Notes: generated by a model not told the origin, from the sequence alone. A stretch of DNA of 64,000 nt from an uncultured Pelagibacteraceae bacterium (GCA_902528175.1 CABZRN010000001.1:1-64000), one strand, 5' to 3'. Shown: positions 28,436 through 40,376, counted from the first letter of the stretch. Program-made: numbers and translations.

Positions 28436-29368
28436 ATGAATAATAATCTTTCAAATATTAAAAAAAGTAAATATTTCCTCGATAAACACGATTGTATAGG
28501 TATGCCAACAGAAACTGTTTATGGACTTGCTGCTAACGCTTACTCTAGTAAGGCTATATTGAAAATATTCAAATTAAAAAAAAGGCCAAAAAATAATCCC
28601 TTAATAGTTCATTATAGCAGTCTTGAAATGTTAAAAAGAGATTGTATTTTAAACAAAAATTTTACCAATCTTTATAAAAAATTTTGCCCAGGTCCACTAA
28701 CTTTTATTTTAAAATTAAAAAAGAATAGTAAAATTTCAAAATTTGTAACTAATAAGAAAAAAACACTTGCTGTTAGATTTCCTTCACATTCTAAAGCTAA
28801 AGATCTTTTGAAAATACTAAATTATCCATTGGCTGCCCCTAGCGCAAATATTTCATCAAGAGTAAGTCCGGTAACAAGAAACCATGTAAAAGAAGAGTTT
28901 GGTAAAAGAATAAAATATATTATTGAAGGAGGTCCTTCTAAGATTGGATTAGAGTCTACAATTATAAATTTAATAGGTAAGCCTGAAATCCTTCGTATTG
29001 GCAGTATAGACATTAATAAATTAAGTAAAGCTTTAAAAAAAAAAATACTTTACAGAAAAAAAACTTACATGAAAGTACCGGGTCAAAATCGATTACATTA
29101 TTCTCCAGGCATACCATTAAGAATGAACTGTAAAGAAACAAATCTAGATGAGGCATTTATACTAGTGAAAAAAAGAAATAATAGTAATAAGAATTTTTTT
29201 TATCTTAGTAAAAACAATAATTTAAAAGAGGCGGCAAGAAATCTGTATTCGGTTTTAAGAATAATTAAAAAAAAAGGATATAAAAAAGCTGCTGTTGAAA
29301 AAATAGAAAATAAAGGGATCGGATTGGCAATAAATGACAGGCTACAAAAAGCTTCGAAAAAAAAATAA
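28436..29368 (+). CDS. L-threonylcarbamoyladenylate synthase (Sua5/YrdC/YwlC)
   Basis: GMPTETVYGLAANAYSSKAILKIFKLKKRPKNNPLIVHY; APSANISSRVSPVTRNHV; C-terminal Sua5 extension with PGQNRLHYSP. Confidence 0.92.
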   Translation: MNNNLSNIKKSKYFLDKHDCIGMPTETVYGLAANAYSSKAILKIFKLKKRPKNNPLIVHYSSLEMLKRDCILNKNFTNLYKKFCPGPLTFILKLKKNSKISKFVTNKKKTLAVRFPSHSKAKDLLKILNYPLAAPSANISSRVSPVTRNHVKEEFGKRIKYIIEGGPSKIGLESTIINLIGKPEILRIGSIDINKLSKALKKKILYRKKTYMKVPGQNRLHYSPGIPLRMNCKETNLDEAFILVKKRNNSNKNFFYLSKNNNLKEAARNLYSVLRIIKKKGYKKAAVEKIENKGIGLAINDRLQKASKKK

Positions 29369-30103
29369 ATGAATACTTTGGTGAGTGTAAATAATCTATC
29401 TAAAAATTTCTCAAGCTTTGAAGCAGTAAAAGAAATTAGTTTTAGTATAAACGAAAGTGAAATTCTCGGTTTACTAGGTCCAAATGGTTGTGGCAAAACT
29501 ACAACGATTGGAATGATGTTAGGCTTATTAAAACCAACAAGTGGTGAGGTTATAATAAATGGCCTTAATGTTGAGAAGAACAGAATAAATCTTCTAAAAA
29601 AAATGAATTTTATTTCTCCTTATATTGAGTTACCAAAAAAACTTACTGTAAAAGAAAATCTAATGGTTTATGGTAAATTATATTCTGTTGATGATATAAA
29701 TAATCGTATTGAGTATCTTACCGAAACATTAAGGTTGAGTGAATTTATAAATAAAAAAACTGGTGAACTTTCTTCAGGCCAAAAAAATAGAGTTAGTCTT
29801 GCAAAAGCAGTAGTTAATGATCCAGACATTTTATTATTAGATGAGCCAACAGCTTCATTAGATCCAGAAACAGGAGATTTTGTGAGAACTTTCATAGAAA
29901 AAATTTCATCAGAAAAAAAAATGTCAATCTTACTTGCTTCCCATAACATGAATGAAGTAAAAAGACTTTGTAAAAGTATTTTAATGATGAAAGACGGAAA
30001 AATTATAGATAGAGGCACGCCGTCAGAAATTATTAATAAACACGGTAAAAAAAACTTGGAAGAAGTTTTTTTAAAACTTAATAGAACTAAAAATGAGTTA
30101 TAA
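29369..30103 (+). CDS. ABC transporter ATP-binding protein
   Basis: LLGPNGCGKTTTIGMMLG Walker A; LSSGQKNRVSLAKAVVNDPDILLLDEPTASLDP. Confidence 0.95.
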   Translation: MNTLVSVNNLSKNFSSFEAVKEISFSINESEILGLLGPNGCGKTTTIGMMLGLLKPTSGEVIINGLNVEKNRINLLKKMNFISPYIELPKKLTVKENLMVYGKLYSVDDINNRIEYLTETLRLSEFINKKTGELSSGQKNRVSLAKAVVNDPDILLLDEPTASLDPETGDFVRTFIEKISSEKKMSILLASHNMNEVKRLCKSILMMKDGKIIDRGTPSEIINKHGKKNLEEVFLKLNRTKNEL

Positions 30104-30884
30104 TAGAATTTTAGGACTTTTTTTAAGACACTTTTTTTTAATAAAAGGTTCTCTACCAAGAATTTTAGACTTAATTTATTGGCCTACAATTCAAATAATT
30201 CTTTGGGGTTTTATTTCAAAGTTTTTTACGGTGTATAGTGATTACTATAATAATACTGTTGGGGTCATACTAAGTTGCGCAATTCTTTACGATTTTTTAT
30301 TTAGATCGAGCATAAGTTTCAATATGTTATTTTTAGAGGAGATTTGGAGTCGAAATTTTACAAATTTATTTATTGCCCCTCTTCGTATAAGTGAAATAAT
30401 TTTATCATTAGTTTTAACCGCTCTTTTAAGAACCTTGATAGGTTTGGTGCCCGCAATATTAATAACATCACCATTATTTGGTATTTCAATTTTAGATCTT
30501 GGCACACCTCTTTTTTTATTATTTTTTAGTTTATATGCATTTGGAATTACGTTAGGCTTATTTGTTTCATCAGGTCTACTAAGATATGGGCCAGCGTTTG
30601 AAAACATTGCATGGTCATCACTTTTTTTATTAGCACCTTTAGGATGTATTTATTATCCAATTGAAATATTGCCTGAATTTTTTCAAATTGTAGCAAAGTT
30701 GTTGCCTTTGGTTTATATTTTTGAGGAAGCAAGATCAATTTTAGTGAATAATACTGTGAACTATTCAAATATAATGTCTGCAATATATTTGAACATTTTT
30801 TATCTATTTTTAGGGATTTCCTTATTTTACTATTCTTTTAATAAGGCACGTGATAAAGGGACATTAATTAATATAGGTGAATAA
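30093..30884 (+). CDS. ABC-2 type transporter permease
   Basis: Polytopic ABC-2 membrane protein overlapping the upstream ATPase gene by 11 nt. Confidence 0.88.
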   Translation: MSYNRILGLFLRHFFLIKGSLPRILDLIYWPTIQIILWGFISKFFTVYSDYYNNTVGVILSCAILYDFLFRSSISFNMLFLEEIWSRNFTNLFIAPLRISEIILSLVLTALLRTLIGLVPAILITSPLFGISILDLGTPLFLLFFSLYAFGITLGLFVSSGLLRYGPAFENIAWSSLFLLAPLGCIYYPIEILPEFFQIVAKLLPLVYIFEEARSILVNNTVNYSNIMSAIYLNIFYLFLGISLFYYSFNKARDKGTLINIGE

Positions 30885-30888
30885 TTAT

Positions 30889-30965
30889 TGGCGCGCTCGC
30901 AAGGAGTCGAACCCTGAACCTCCAGAGCCGAAATCTGGCGCTCTATCCAGTTGAGCTACGAGCGC
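30889..30965 (-). tRNA. tRNA-Arg (TCG), CCA encoded
   Basis: GCGCTCGTAGCTCAACTGGATAGAGCGCCAGATTTCGGCTCTGGAGGTTCAGGGTTCGACTCCTTGCGAGCGCGCCA; stem CCAGA/TCTGG, loop TTTCGGC. Confidence 0.95.
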
Positions 30966-30988
30966 ATAAAGTATTAATATAGTAATTT

Positions 30989-31960
30989 ATGAAAAAAATC
31001 ATTAATTTATTAGTGGAGCCAAAGGATGAGTTTCTTAGGGTAGATCAATTCATAAATAAATATGAAAAAGATTTAAGTAGATCTAAAATTAAGAATTTAA
31101 TACTTAAAAAAAATTTAAGTATAAACAATAAACTTAATGATGATCCCTCTAAAAAAATCAAAATAAACGACAAAATTAGCTTAAAAATTCCTGAGCCTGA
31201 GGATGTAAACCTTAAACCATTTGAATATAAAATTGAGATAATTTATGAGGACAATGATTTGCTCGTATTAAATAAAAAAGCAGACATTTCAATGCATCCA
31301 GGTGCAGGAAACAAGGACAGAACACTTGTTAATGCATTAATTAATTATAAAAAAAAATTGTCAAATATTAATGGTGAATTAAGACCGGGTATCGTTCATA
31401 GAATTGACAAATATACTTCGGGATTAGTGGTAATTGCAAAAAATAATTTTACACATGAAAATCTGTCAAATCAATTCAGTGGTCACTCAATAGATAGAAA
31501 ATATCAAACTTTGGTTTGGGGAAAACTTAGACCCAGTAATGGTAAAATAGAAACTTTAATAACAAGAAGTTCCAAAAATAGACAATTAATGTCTGTTAGC
31601 TTATCGAAAGGAAAAAATTCAATTACAAATTATAAAACGCTTGAAATATTCGAAAAAGAAACAATTCCAACTTTTAGTTTAATTGAGTGTAAATTAGAAA
31701 CTGGAAGAACCCATCAAATAAGAGTTCATATGAGTTATAAAGGTAATAACATAGTTGGTGATCAAAAATATAAAAAAAAATTTAAAAAAATAAAAAATAT
31801 AAATAAAAACTTGGAAAAAAAAATCATGAATTTAGACAGACAATTTTTACATGCCGTCAGCTTGGGATTCACTCATCCAGCTAAAAATAAAAGAATGAAT
31901 TTTAAATCTAATTTACCAAATGATCTTGAAAATATTCTAAAAAGCCTAAGAAATGCATAA
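30989..31960 (+). CDS. rluD: RluA/RluD family 23S rRNA pseudouridine synthase
   Basis: S4-like N-terminus; RPGIVHRIDKYTSGLVVIAKN; ECKLETGRTHQIRVHM. Confidence 0.93.
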   Translation: MKKIINLLVEPKDEFLRVDQFINKYEKDLSRSKIKNLILKKNLSINNKLNDDPSKKIKINDKISLKIPEPEDVNLKPFEYKIEIIYEDNDLLVLNKKADISMHPGAGNKDRTLVNALINYKKKLSNINGELRPGIVHRIDKYTSGLVVIAKNNFTHENLSNQFSGHSIDRKYQTLVWGKLRPSNGKIETLITRSSKNRQLMSVSLSKGKNSITNYKTLEIFEKETIPTFSLIECKLETGRTHQIRVHMSYKGNNIVGDQKYKKKFKKIKNINKNLEKKIMNLDRQFLHAVSLGFTHPAKNKRMNFKSNLPNDLENILKSLRNA

Positions 31961-31973
31961 AATTTTATGCATT
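31952..31973. promoter_or_regulatory. Perfect 22-bp palindrome upstream of rpoH, overlapping the rluD stop
   Basis: AATGCATAAAATTTTATGCATT, 11+11 bp with no mismatch, 36 bp before the rpoH ATG. Confidence 0.5.
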
Positions 31974-32009
31974 GAAAATTTAAAAAAATTAATTAAATAA
32001 GTCTTATAA

Positions 32010-32900
32010 ATGAATAGTTCAACATTCAAATATCCAGCTTTGACCAACGAAGGTGGTTTGTCACTATATTTAGAGCAAATCAAAAAGTTTCCTATGCTTG
32101 ATGCAGAAGAAGAGTATATGTTGGCAAAGAATTGGAAAAATACGGGTAATGTCAAATCTGCAGAAAAATTAGTTACAAGTCACTTAAGATTAGTTGCTAA
32201 AATTGCAATGGGCTATAAGGGATATGGTTTACCCTTAAATGAAATAATATCAGAAGGTAATGTGGGTCTAATGCAAGCTGTTAAGAAATTTGAACCCGAA
32301 AAAGGTTTTAGACTTGCAACATATGCTATGTGGTGGATAAGGGCAGCTATACAAGAATATATTTTGAGATCTTGGAGTTTAGTTAAGATAGGTACTACCA
32401 CGGCTCAAAAAAAATTATTTTTCAATTTAAAAAAATTAAAAAATCGAATTGCTCCTAAAAATGAAGGAGATTTGAAAGATGAAGATGTTAAAAAAATTGC
32501 TTCGACTTTAGATGTAAGTGAAGATGAAGTTGTTTCAATGAATAGACGATTGTCTGGTAAAGAACAATCCTTGAATGCACCAATTGGTGAAGATGGGGAT
32601 GAATGGCAAGATTGGGTAGTCGACAAAACAATGGACCATGATCTAAAAATTGCTCATCAAGAAGAAATGGAGCAAAGAAAAGATCTATTAAAAGATTCAA
32701 TAAAAATTCTTAACGAAAGAGAGAAAGAAATCTTGTATTCAAGACGTTTGACTGATAGTCCAAAAACTTTAGAGGACTTGAGTAAAAAATTTAAAATCAG
32801 TAGAGAAAGAATACGACAAATTGAGAATAAAGCATTTGAAAAACTTCAAAAACATATGCTTAACTCTGCTAACTCTAAAAATTTATTACCTGTTAATTAA
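32010..32900 (+). CDS. rpoH: RNA polymerase sigma-32 factor RpoH
   Basis: [91 protein letters not shown]. Confidence 0.96.
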   Translation: MNSSTFKYPALTNEGGLSLYLEQIKKFPMLDAEEEYMLAKNWKNTGNVKSAEKLVTSHLRLVAKIAMGYKGYGLPLNEIISEGNVGLMQAVKKFEPEKGFRLATYAMWWIRAAIQEYILRSWSLVKIGTTTAQKKLFFNLKKLKNRIAPKNEGDLKDEDVKKIASTLDVSEDEVVSMNRRLSGKEQSLNAPIGEDGDEWQDWVVDKTMDHDLKIAHQEEMEQRKDLLKDSIKILNEREKEILYSRRLTDSPKTLEDLSKKFKISRERIRQIENKAFEKLQKHMLNSANSKNLLPVN

Positions 32901-34189
32901 TTTTTAAAAGGATCTTCAATTAAGATAGTATCATTTCTTTCGGGGCTAGTTGAAATACTTGATACTTTAGTTTCTATAAATTGCTCTAACTCACGAATAT
33001 ATTTTTTTGCATTTTGAGGCAAGTCTTTAAAATTCTTTATTCCTTTTGTAGAAGTTTTCCAGCCTTCAAAAGTTTTATAAACTGGCTTTACTTTTAATTG
33101 ATCGTCAACTGCAGCTGGCAAATAATCAATTTTATTTCCATTTAATTCATATGCAATACACATTTTAACATTATCTAAATCGTCTAAAACATCAAGTTTA
33201 GTTAGAGCTATTCCATTAATTCCTGAAATTTTAATTGTTTGTCTAACTAAAACCCCATCAAACCAACCACAACGTCTTTTTCTGCTGGTTACTGTTCCAA
33301 ACTCTTTACCTTTAGTACCAAGTTCTTCACCAATTTTATCTTTCAACTCTGTGGGAAAAGGTCCTTCACCAACTCGAGTTGTGTAAGCTTTTGTTATACC
33401 TAAAACATAATTTATAGAATTTGGCCCACAACCTGAGCCAGTGGCCGCAGAAGATGCAACAGTATTTGAGGAAGTTACAAATGGATAGGTGCCGTGATCA
33501 ACATCCAAAAGAACACCTTGTGCACCTTCAAATAAGATTTTTTTATTTTGAGATTTAAATTCATCTATTTTTTTCCATACTGGTTTTGAGTATTTTAAAA
33601 TTTCCGACGCAATTTTTAACAAATCCTTTTTTAACTTATCTTTTTTGTAGACCTTTTTACCAAGTCCTTTTCTTATGGCATTATGATGCAACAATACAGT
33701 TTCAAGCCTATGGTCTAAATTTTTCTCAGATACTAAGTCCATAACCCTTATAGATCTTCTACCAACTTTGTCTTCATATGCCGGTCCTATGCCTCTTCTG
33801 GTAGTTCCAATTTTAGCATTTCCTGCAGCGTCCTCTCTAATTTCATCCATTTCTTTATGAAATGGTAGTATTAAATTTGCAGACTCAGATATTATTAAAT
33901 TTTCTGGACTAACTTTAACACCCTTAGATTTAATCTCATCAATTTCATCTAATAAAGCCCAAGGGTCAACCACCACACCATTTCCAATTATTGAAATTTT
34001 GTCTTTTCTTACTATTCCTGATGGTAGAAGTCTTAACTTGTATGTAATACCATCTATTACTAGTGTGTGCCCAGCGTTATGGCCTCCTTGAAATCTAACT
34101 ACAATGTCAGCCTCACTAGACAACCAATCTACGATTTTTCCTTTTCCTTCGTCACCCCATTGAGATCCAACTACTGCAACATTTTTCAT
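32897..34189 (-). CDS. purA: Adenylosuccinate synthetase
   Basis: [40 protein letters not shown]. Confidence 0.98.
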   Translation of the reverse strand: MKNVAVVGSQWGDEGKGKIVDWLSSEADIVVRFQGGHNAGHTLVIDGITYKLRLLPSGIVRKDKISIIGNGVVVDPWALLDEIDEIKSKGVKVSPENLIISESANLILPFHKEMDEIREDAAGNAKIGTTRRGIGPAYEDKVGRRSIRVMDLVSEKNLDHRLETVLLHHNAIRKGLGKKVYKKDKLKKDLLKIASEILKYSKPVWKKIDEFKSQNKKILFEGAQGVLLDVDHGTYPFVTSSNTVASSAATGSGCGPNSINYVLGITKAYTTRVGEGPFPTELKDKIGEELGTKGKEFGTVTSRKRRCGWFDGVLVRQTIKISGINGIALTKLDVLDDLDNVKMCIAYELNGNKIDYLPAAVDDQLKVKPVYKTFEGWKTSTKGIKNFKDLPQNAKKYIRELEQFIETKVSSISTSPERNDTILIEDPFKN

Positions 34190-34995
34190 TTAATTGTTTT
34201 TATTTCTATATTATTTATATGATTAATTGGTCCATGGCCTTTACCATAATTTGGTCCTAACATTATAGCACGGTTAACATAATTTATTCCTAGCTCACAA
34301 GATTTCTTTAGAGTTTTTCCACATGAATAAAACGTAGCGATTGCACTTGAAAGCGTACAACCAGTTCCATGAGTATTTTTTGTTATTATTTTTTTGCTAT
34401 TGAATATCTCTACTTTATTATTACTTAAAAGTACGTTGTGAATTTTCTTTGTGCTTAGATGACCACCTTTTATTAAAACATTTTTTACACCTAAAATATT
34501 TATTTTTTTCGCGGCATAGACCATGTCTTCAACTGTTTTTATAGAAATACCTGAGAGAACTTCTGCCTCAGGAACATTGGGAGTAACCAATGTAACTTTT
34601 TTTAATAAATTATTTTTCAATAATTTGATTGATTTTTTATTAACTAATCTTTGACCTCCTTTTGCTACCATTACAGGATCAAGTATAATTTTTTTAATAT
34701 TTAATTTATTTAATGATTTTAGAACTGCCTTGATCACACTTTCAGAATGCAGCATCCCTATTTTAATCACATCTGGTTTTATATCTTTTGAGGTGAATTC
34801 AATTTGTTTTGAAATTACATTTATTGGGATTGGAATTATAGCATTTATTCCTACAGTATTTTGAGACGTGACCGCTGTAATTGCTGTCATTGCATAAGAT
34901 CCGAGTGCTGTAATAGTTTTAATATCTGCTTGAATGCCCGCTCCACCAGACGAATCCGATCCTGCAATTACTAGTACTTTAGATTTTATTTTCAA
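34186..34995 (-). CDS. thiD: Hydroxymethylpyrimidine/phosphomethylpyrimidine kinase
   Basis: [55 protein letters not shown]. Confidence 0.95.
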   Translation of the reverse strand: MKIKSKVLVIAGSDSSGGAGIQADIKTITALGSYAMTAITAVTSQNTVGINAIIPIPINVISKQIEFTSKDIKPDVIKIGMLHSESVIKAVLKSLNKLNIKKIILDPVMVAKGGQRLVNKKSIKLLKNNLLKKVTLVTPNVPEAEVLSGISIKTVEDMVYAAKKINILGVKNVLIKGGHLSTKKIHNVLLSNNKVEIFNSKKIITKNTHGTGCTLSSAIATFYSCGKTLKKSCELGINYVNRAIMLGPNYGKGHGPINHINNIEIKTIK

Positions 34996-34996
34996 A

Positions 34997-36328
34997 TTAA
35001 TTCAAAGATCTTTTAACAATATTTATACAATTTAATAACAATTTTTTATTATCTGTTTCAGCCATTATTCTGATCTTAGGTTCTGTGCCAGATTTTCTTA
35101 CTAAGATTCTTCCCTGATTTTTAATTATTTTAGTGGCTTTTTTAATAGCATTTTTGCACTTAATAGTATCTATGATAGATTTATCTTTTACAGTAACGTT
35201 TTCCAATAATTGTTTGGTTGGTTTAAATACATTAAAAATTTCGCTAGCTTTTTTGCCTTTTCTCATTGCAAACAATACTTCCAAAGCAACCAATAAGCCA
35301 TCCCCTGTAGTTGCAAATTTTCCTAAAATAATATGTCCTGATTGCTCACCTCCTAAATTAAATTTATTTTTTTGCATTTTTTCTTTTACATATCTGTCAC
35401 CAACTTTTGCCCTTAAGAATTTTATTTTTTCATCTTTAAAATATTTTTGTAGTCCATAATTTGACATCAAGGTTCCGACCACACCACCTTTCAATATTTT
35501 TTTTCTCCTCCATCTTGTAGCTAACATTCCAATAATTTGGTCTCCATCTATTATTTTACCTCTTTCATCAGCTAATATTACCCTGTCTGCATCACCGTCT
35601 AAAGCTATACCAATGTGTGCTTTATTTTTTCTTACGAATGATTGTATTTTTTGTGGAAAAGTTGATCCACATTTTGAGTTTATATTAAATCCATTAGGTG
35701 AGGTTCCGGTTTCATAAATTTTTGCACCCAGTGATTTTAAAAGATTTGGGGCTGATTTATATCCAGCACCATTTGCACAATCTATTGCAATTCTCATTTT
35801 TTTAAGATTAAAATTACTAGGGAAATTTTTTTTTAAAATTTTAATATAGTCATCATTTGCATTTTCTAACCTTTTAACTCTACCCAATTTTTTAGGGTTA
35901 GATAAATTTTCTATTATTTTAGAGTCTATTAGTTTTTCAATTCTCATCTCAATTTTATCTGATAATTTTAATCCATCAGGACCAAAAAGTTTTAAACCAT
36001 TGTCGTAATAGTGGTTGTGAGATGCAGTTATCATGATTCCCATATTTGCTCTCATTTTTTTTGTTAACATTGCAAGTCCGTTTGTTGGTAAAGGTCCCAA
36101 TAAAAATACATGCATTCCGGCTGATGCAAGGCCAGAGACAAGTGCAGGCTCTAATGTATAACCTGATAATCTTGTATCTTTTGCAATAATTGCCACTTGT
36201 TTAGATTTTGTAAGATTTTTAAAATAAGTTCCGGCTGCTAAACCAAATTTAAAAAACATTTCACCATTTATATTTCCTTGATTAACCTTTCCTCGAATTC
36301 CGTCAGTACCAAAATATTTTTTAGACAT
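34997..36328 (-). CDS. glmM: Phosphoglucosamine mutase
   Basis: YFGTDGIRGKVNQG; GIMITASHNHYYDNGLKLFGPDG; ALDGDADRVILADE; GEQSGHII. Confidence 0.97.
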   Translation of the reverse strand: MSKKYFGTDGIRGKVNQGNINGEMFFKFGLAAGTYFKNLTKSKQVAIIAKDTRLSGYTLEPALVSGLASAGMHVFLLGPLPTNGLAMLTKKMRANMGIMITASHNHYYDNGLKLFGPDGLKLSDKIEMRIEKLIDSKIIENLSNPKKLGRVKRLENANDDYIKILKKNFPSNFNLKKMRIAIDCANGAGYKSAPNLLKSLGAKIYETGTSPNGFNINSKCGSTFPQKIQSFVRKNKAHIGIALDGDADRVILADERGKIIDGDQIIGMLATRWRRKKILKGGVVGTLMSNYGLQKYFKDEKIKFLRAKVGDRYVKEKMQKNKFNLGGEQSGHIILGKFATTGDGLLVALEVLFAMRKGKKASEIFNVFKPTKQLLENVTVKDKSIIDTIKCKNAIKKATKIIKNQGRILVRKSGTEPKIRIMAETDNKKLLLNCINIVKRSLN

Positions 36329-36329
36329 T

Positions 36330-37376
36330 TTATTTGTTAATAAATTTAAACACCTTTAATCCTTGGGAAATTTCATTAAAGTCATGAACTCTCATTATTT
36401 GAACTCCATTCATCATAGCATGAATGGATGATGCTAATGTGCCTCCAAGTCTAATATTGCTATCATTCTTACCAGAAATATATTTTATAAATCTTTTTCT
36501 GGACGAGCCTAACATTATAGGAAAACCTAAAGAGTGGAAGATAGAAATATTGTTCATTATGGTAATATTATGTTTCAGGTTTTTTCCAAAACCTATTCCT
36601 GGATCTAAAACAATATTGTTATGCTTTATTCCACTTTTTCTTAAAAGTTCGATTTTTTTTTCAAAAAAATCATATATTTCGAGAAGAACATTCTTGTAAA
36701 AAGGGTTTCTTTGCATCGTCCTTGGTTCTCCTCTTGAATGATTAATGATCAAAGGAAGTTTTGTATATTTAAGGAAATCGATAGTTTTGTTATCATATGA
36801 AAAACTTGAAACATCATTAACAATATTTAGTTTATAACGTAAAGCTTTATGCATAACAAAAGTTTTTCTAGTATCTAAAGACAACAGAAATTTGTAATTT
36901 CTTATTTTTTTAAGTAAATTCCTAATTCTTTTCCATTCAACATTTTCATCTATATCTTTAGACCCTGGGCGAGTTGACTCTCCTCCTACATCAATAATCT
37001 TACAACCAGACTTTATTAGTGACTTCACTCTTTTTAATGCTGAGCCAATTTGATAGAATTGTCCTCCATCCGAAAAACTATCGGGTGTGAGATTTAATAT
37101 TCCAATCAATAATGGTTCTTTTAAGCTAATCTTACAAAATGATTTTTTTTTTGTAATTTTCTTTAAGTCTTCTTTTATTTTTTTTTTTAGATCAAAACTT
37201 AACGAATTGATAATATTAATATTTATTTTTCTTTTTTTTTTTCTGGATAAAATTTCAACTGTATCAAAAGATATTTTATTAAAACCATTCAATGGAAGTG
37301 CTTTTTTTTTCCTAAGCATTTCTAATGATGATTTGCCGTAATAAAAATTACACGCTCTTGTGTAATATTTTGACAT
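36330..37376 (-). CDS. folP: Dihydropteroate synthase
   Basis: LIGILNLTPDSFSDGGQF; IIDVGGESTRPGS; NIVLDPGIGFGKNLKHN; LGSSRKRFI. Confidence 0.95.
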   Translation of the reverse strand: MSKYYTRACNFYYGKSSLEMLRKKKALPLNGFNKISFDTVEILSRKKKRKININIINSLSFDLKKKIKEDLKKITKKKSFCKISLKEPLLIGILNLTPDSFSDGGQFYQIGSALKRVKSLIKSGCKIIDVGGESTRPGSKDIDENVEWKRIRNLLKKIRNYKFLLSLDTRKTFVMHKALRYKLNIVNDVSSFSYDNKTIDFLKYTKLPLIINHSRGEPRTMQRNPFYKNVLLEIYDFFEKKIELLRKSGIKHNNIVLDPGIGFGKNLKHNITIMNNISIFHSLGFPIMLGSSRKRFIKYISGKNDSNIRLGGTLASSIHAMMNGVQIMRVHDFNEISQGLKVFKFINK

Positions 37377-37381
37377 TAATT

Positions 37382-39277
37382 TTAATGAACTATTTTAGGT
37401 TTTAAACCAATAGATCCTAATGCTGAACCCGAATTATCTTCCTCAACTTTTAAGTCATCTTTATTAGGCGGATACACGTTTTTGTTAATTAAGTCCTCTA
37501 TTTCTGTACCAGTTAGAGTTTCATACACAAGAAGTGCTTTCGCCAATTTATGTAAATCCTCTATCTTTTCTTTAAGAATCTTTTTAGCTTTTTCATATCC
37601 CATGTCCACAAATCTTTTAATCTCAGCATCTACTTTTCTAGCTGTTTCTTCAGACATATTTTGTTGTCTAGCAACTGATCTACCAAGAAAAACCTCTTCT
37701 TCATTTTCTCCATAAAGTATTGGACCTAATTCTTTACTTAGTCCAGCTCTCATCACCATAGCTCTGGCTCTCTTTGTAGCTTGTTCAATATCACTAGAAG
37801 CTCCGGTTGTAACCTTGTCATCTCCAAAAATGATTTCCTCAGCTACCCTTCCTCCCATCGCAATTGCCATTTGAGCATGCAGTTGTTCTCTTGTTTGAGA
37901 TACTTCATCCCTCTCTGGTAGTTGCATCACCATTCCTAAAGCTCTTCCTCGCGGTATGATTGTTGCCTTGTGTATAGGATAGGCTGCTTTTTCATAAAGG
38001 GTTACAATAGCATGACCTGCTTCATGATAAGCGGTTAATTTTTTTTCTTCTTCTGTCATTACCATTGATCTTCTCTCAGCGCCCATCATAACTTTATCTT
38101 TTGCTTCTTCGAATTCTTGCGAAGTAACAATTCTTTTATTTTTACGTGCTGCTAAAAGAGCTGCTTCATTAACAAGATTTGCTAAATCTGCACCAGAAAA
38201 ACCCGGTGTCCCTCTCGCAACAGTCCTTAAATTTACATCAGGAGACATCGATATTTTTTTTGCATGTACTTTTAGAATTTTTTCTCTTCCAATGATATCT
38301 GGGTTAGAAACAACAACTTGTCTATCAAATCTTCCTGGCCTCAATAAAGCTGGGTCTAAAACGTCTGGTCTATTAGTAGCAGCAATAATTATTACTCCTT
38401 CATTTGTATCAAATCCATCCATCTCAACTAATAATTGGTTAAGTGTCTGTTCTCTTTCATCGTTACCACCACCTAAACCTGCTCCTCGACTTCTACCGAC
38501 TGCATCAATTTCATCTATAAAAATAATACAAGGAGAATGTTTTTTTCCTTGCTCAAACATATCTCTTACTCTTGACGCTCCAACTCCAACGAACATTTCG
38601 ACAAAATCTGATCCTGAAATTGTAAAAAACGGCACACCTGCTTCTCCAGCAATTGCTCTTGCAAGAAGAGTTTTACCGGTCCCCGGGGGTCCTACTAAAA
38701 GACATCCTCTAGGTATTTTACCTCCTAGTCTGCTAAATTTTTTTGGGTCCCTTAAAAATTCGACCACTTCCTCAACTTCTTCCTTTGCTTCTTCTACACC
38801 AGCAACGTCATTAAATGTAACTTTTCCCTTAACTTCATTCATCATTTTTGCCTTTGATCTCCCAAAACCCATTGCTCCACCTTTGCCACCTTGCATTTGT
38901 CTCATAAAGAAAATCCACACTGCTATTAAAAGTAACATTGGGAACCATGACAGAAGAACACCAAGAAGTGAGGGCATCTTTTCGTCTGTGGGAACGGCTG
39001 AAATACTGACTCCACTTTCAGATAACTTTTCTACTAAATTTGGATAATTTGCCGAGTATGTAGTAAAGCTTTTTCCATTTGCCATTACTCCCTTAATGTT
39101 ATTCCCTTGTATCTGGACCTCTACAACTCTTCCATTATCTACTTCCTTTAGAAATTCTGAAAAAATAATTTTCTCTTGTTTAACTGATTTTATGTTTTGC
39201 GGGTTCTTAAACATGTTATATAGCCCTATCGTCAAGACGACTATAATTGCCCACATTGCTAAGTTTTTAAAATTCAT
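37382..39277 (-). CDS. ftsH: ATP-dependent zinc metalloprotease FtsH
   Basis: [60 protein letters not shown]. Confidence 0.98.
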   Translation of the reverse strand: MNFKNLAMWAIIVVLTIGLYNMFKNPQNIKSVKQEKIIFSEFLKEVDNGRVVEVQIQGNNIKGVMANGKSFTTYSANYPNLVEKLSESGVSISAVPTDEKMPSLLGVLLSWFPMLLLIAVWIFFMRQMQGGKGGAMGFGRSKAKMMNEVKGKVTFNDVAGVEEAKEEVEEVVEFLRDPKKFSRLGGKIPRGCLLVGPPGTGKTLLARAIAGEAGVPFFTISGSDFVEMFVGVGASRVRDMFEQGKKHSPCIIFIDEIDAVGRSRGAGLGGGNDEREQTLNQLLVEMDGFDTNEGVIIIAATNRPDVLDPALLRPGRFDRQVVVSNPDIIGREKILKVHAKKISMSPDVNLRTVARGTPGFSGADLANLVNEAALLAARKNKRIVTSQEFEEAKDKVMMGAERRSMVMTEEEKKLTAYHEAGHAIVTLYEKAAYPIHKATIIPRGRALGMVMQLPERDEVSQTREQLHAQMAIAMGGRVAEEIIFGDDKVTTGASSDIEQATKRARAMVMRAGLSKELGPILYGENEEEVFLGRSVARQQNMSEETARKVDAEIKRFVDMGYEKAKKILKEKIEDLHKLAKALLVYETLTGTEIEDLINKNVYPPNKDDLKVEEDNSGSALGSIGLKPKIVH

Positions 39278-39341
39278 AATAAGATTATAAAATAAGAATT
39301 ATTATTAATTAAACAAGTGTTAAATTGTAACATAATTTGTT

Positions 39342-40376
39342 TTATTTTGTGTTTTCAGGGTAAATTAGTGTTGTATTATTTACTCTTTCTATAATACAGC
39401 CACCAACTGTGGTTTTTTTGAAAGAATTACCTCTCATTTCTTTAATTTTTTTTAACATTATTTTACCTCTTGGAGGATAGTATTTTCTGTTTGTTTTTGA
39501 AATTAAGCTTGAGAGTGATCTTAAAACAATTTCATTAGGTTGTTTAAAAAATTTAAAATTTATGACTATCGTATTTTTTTTATTACTAAAACAGTTTGTA
39601 TTTTTCAGAATATTTTGATCAGAGTAATATTTTAATGTCTCGTTAGCAGAATGTAAATTACAATAGGTTAAATCAAATTTTTCCTTTCCAAAACCCTCAT
39701 GTTTTAGATTATTTAATAAATTTCTAATTCTAATCCTTAAAAATTCATTGTTAAAGTTAGATGGATCTTCAATAAAATAACCAAATACTTTATTTGTAAC
39801 TTTTAACAAAGTTTCTTTTTTTATGTCTAGAAAGGGTCTGTAACCCTTTAAATTTTTGTTAATATACGTTTCTTTTGATGAAAAAGATGTTAAACCTTTA
39901 ATCCCTGAGCCTCTTAACATTCTAATAAAGAAATTTTCATATACATCATCTTGATGATGGGCTAATAACAAGGCATTAATTTTCTTCTTTTTACAAAATT
40001 TTTCCAGCAAACCATATCTGGCTATTCTTGCATTTTTTTGAGTAGTCCTAATTTTCTTAGTTTTTTTCCAAGTAAATATTTTACAATTAATTTGAAATTT
40101 TTTAATGAAATATTTTAAATCTTTGGCTTCCGCGGTTGAGTTTTTTCTAATTTTATGATCGATATGAACATAGTAAACCTTTTTATTATTTATTAATTGA
40201 AAACATTTTGAAAAATATGCTAATGCAAGGCTATCGGGACCACCCGATAAAGAAACTGTAAAAGAATTAATTCCTCTGTCTTTGAGGAATTTTTCAAAAT
40301 TTTTATAAATTTTGTTTAATTCTTTATCTTTAAGGTGGCTAAGAATTTTATTATTAACTTTGTTTTTGGCAGTCAA
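39342..40376 (-). CDS. tilS: tRNA(Ile)-lysidine synthetase
   Basis: FTVSLSGGPDSLALAYF PP-loop; YVHIDHKIRKNS; LLAHHQDDVYENFFIRMLRGSGIKGL. Confidence 0.92.
   Translation of the reverse strand: MTAKNKVNNKILSHLKDKELNKIYKNFEKFLKDRGINSFTVSLSGGPDSLALAYFSKCFQLINNKKVYYVHIDHKIRKNSTAEAKDLKYFIKKFQINCKIFTWKKTKKIRTTQKNARIARYGLLEKFCKKKKINALLLAHHQDDVYENFFIRMLRGSGIKGLTSFSSKETYINKNLKGYRPFLDIKKETLLKVTNKVFGYFIEDPSNFNNEFLRIRIRNLLNNLKHEGFGKEKFDLTYCNLHSANETLKYYSDQNILKNTNCFSNKKNTIVINFKFFKQPNEIVLRSLSSLISKTNRKYYPPRGKIMLKKIKEMRGNSFKKTTVGGCIIERVNNTTLIYPENTK

Noticed and set aside
29668-30159. 163-aa minus-strand ORF antisense to the ABC transporter ATPase and permease genes
   Set aside because: Fully overlaps two convincing ABC transporter genes and has no recognisable domain; treated as a chance open frame.
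38292-39047. 251-aa plus-strand ORF antisense to ftsH
   Set aside because: Lies wholly inside the highly conserved ftsH gene; Pro/Ser-rich composition is what antisense translation of its codons gives; no independent start signal or family motif.
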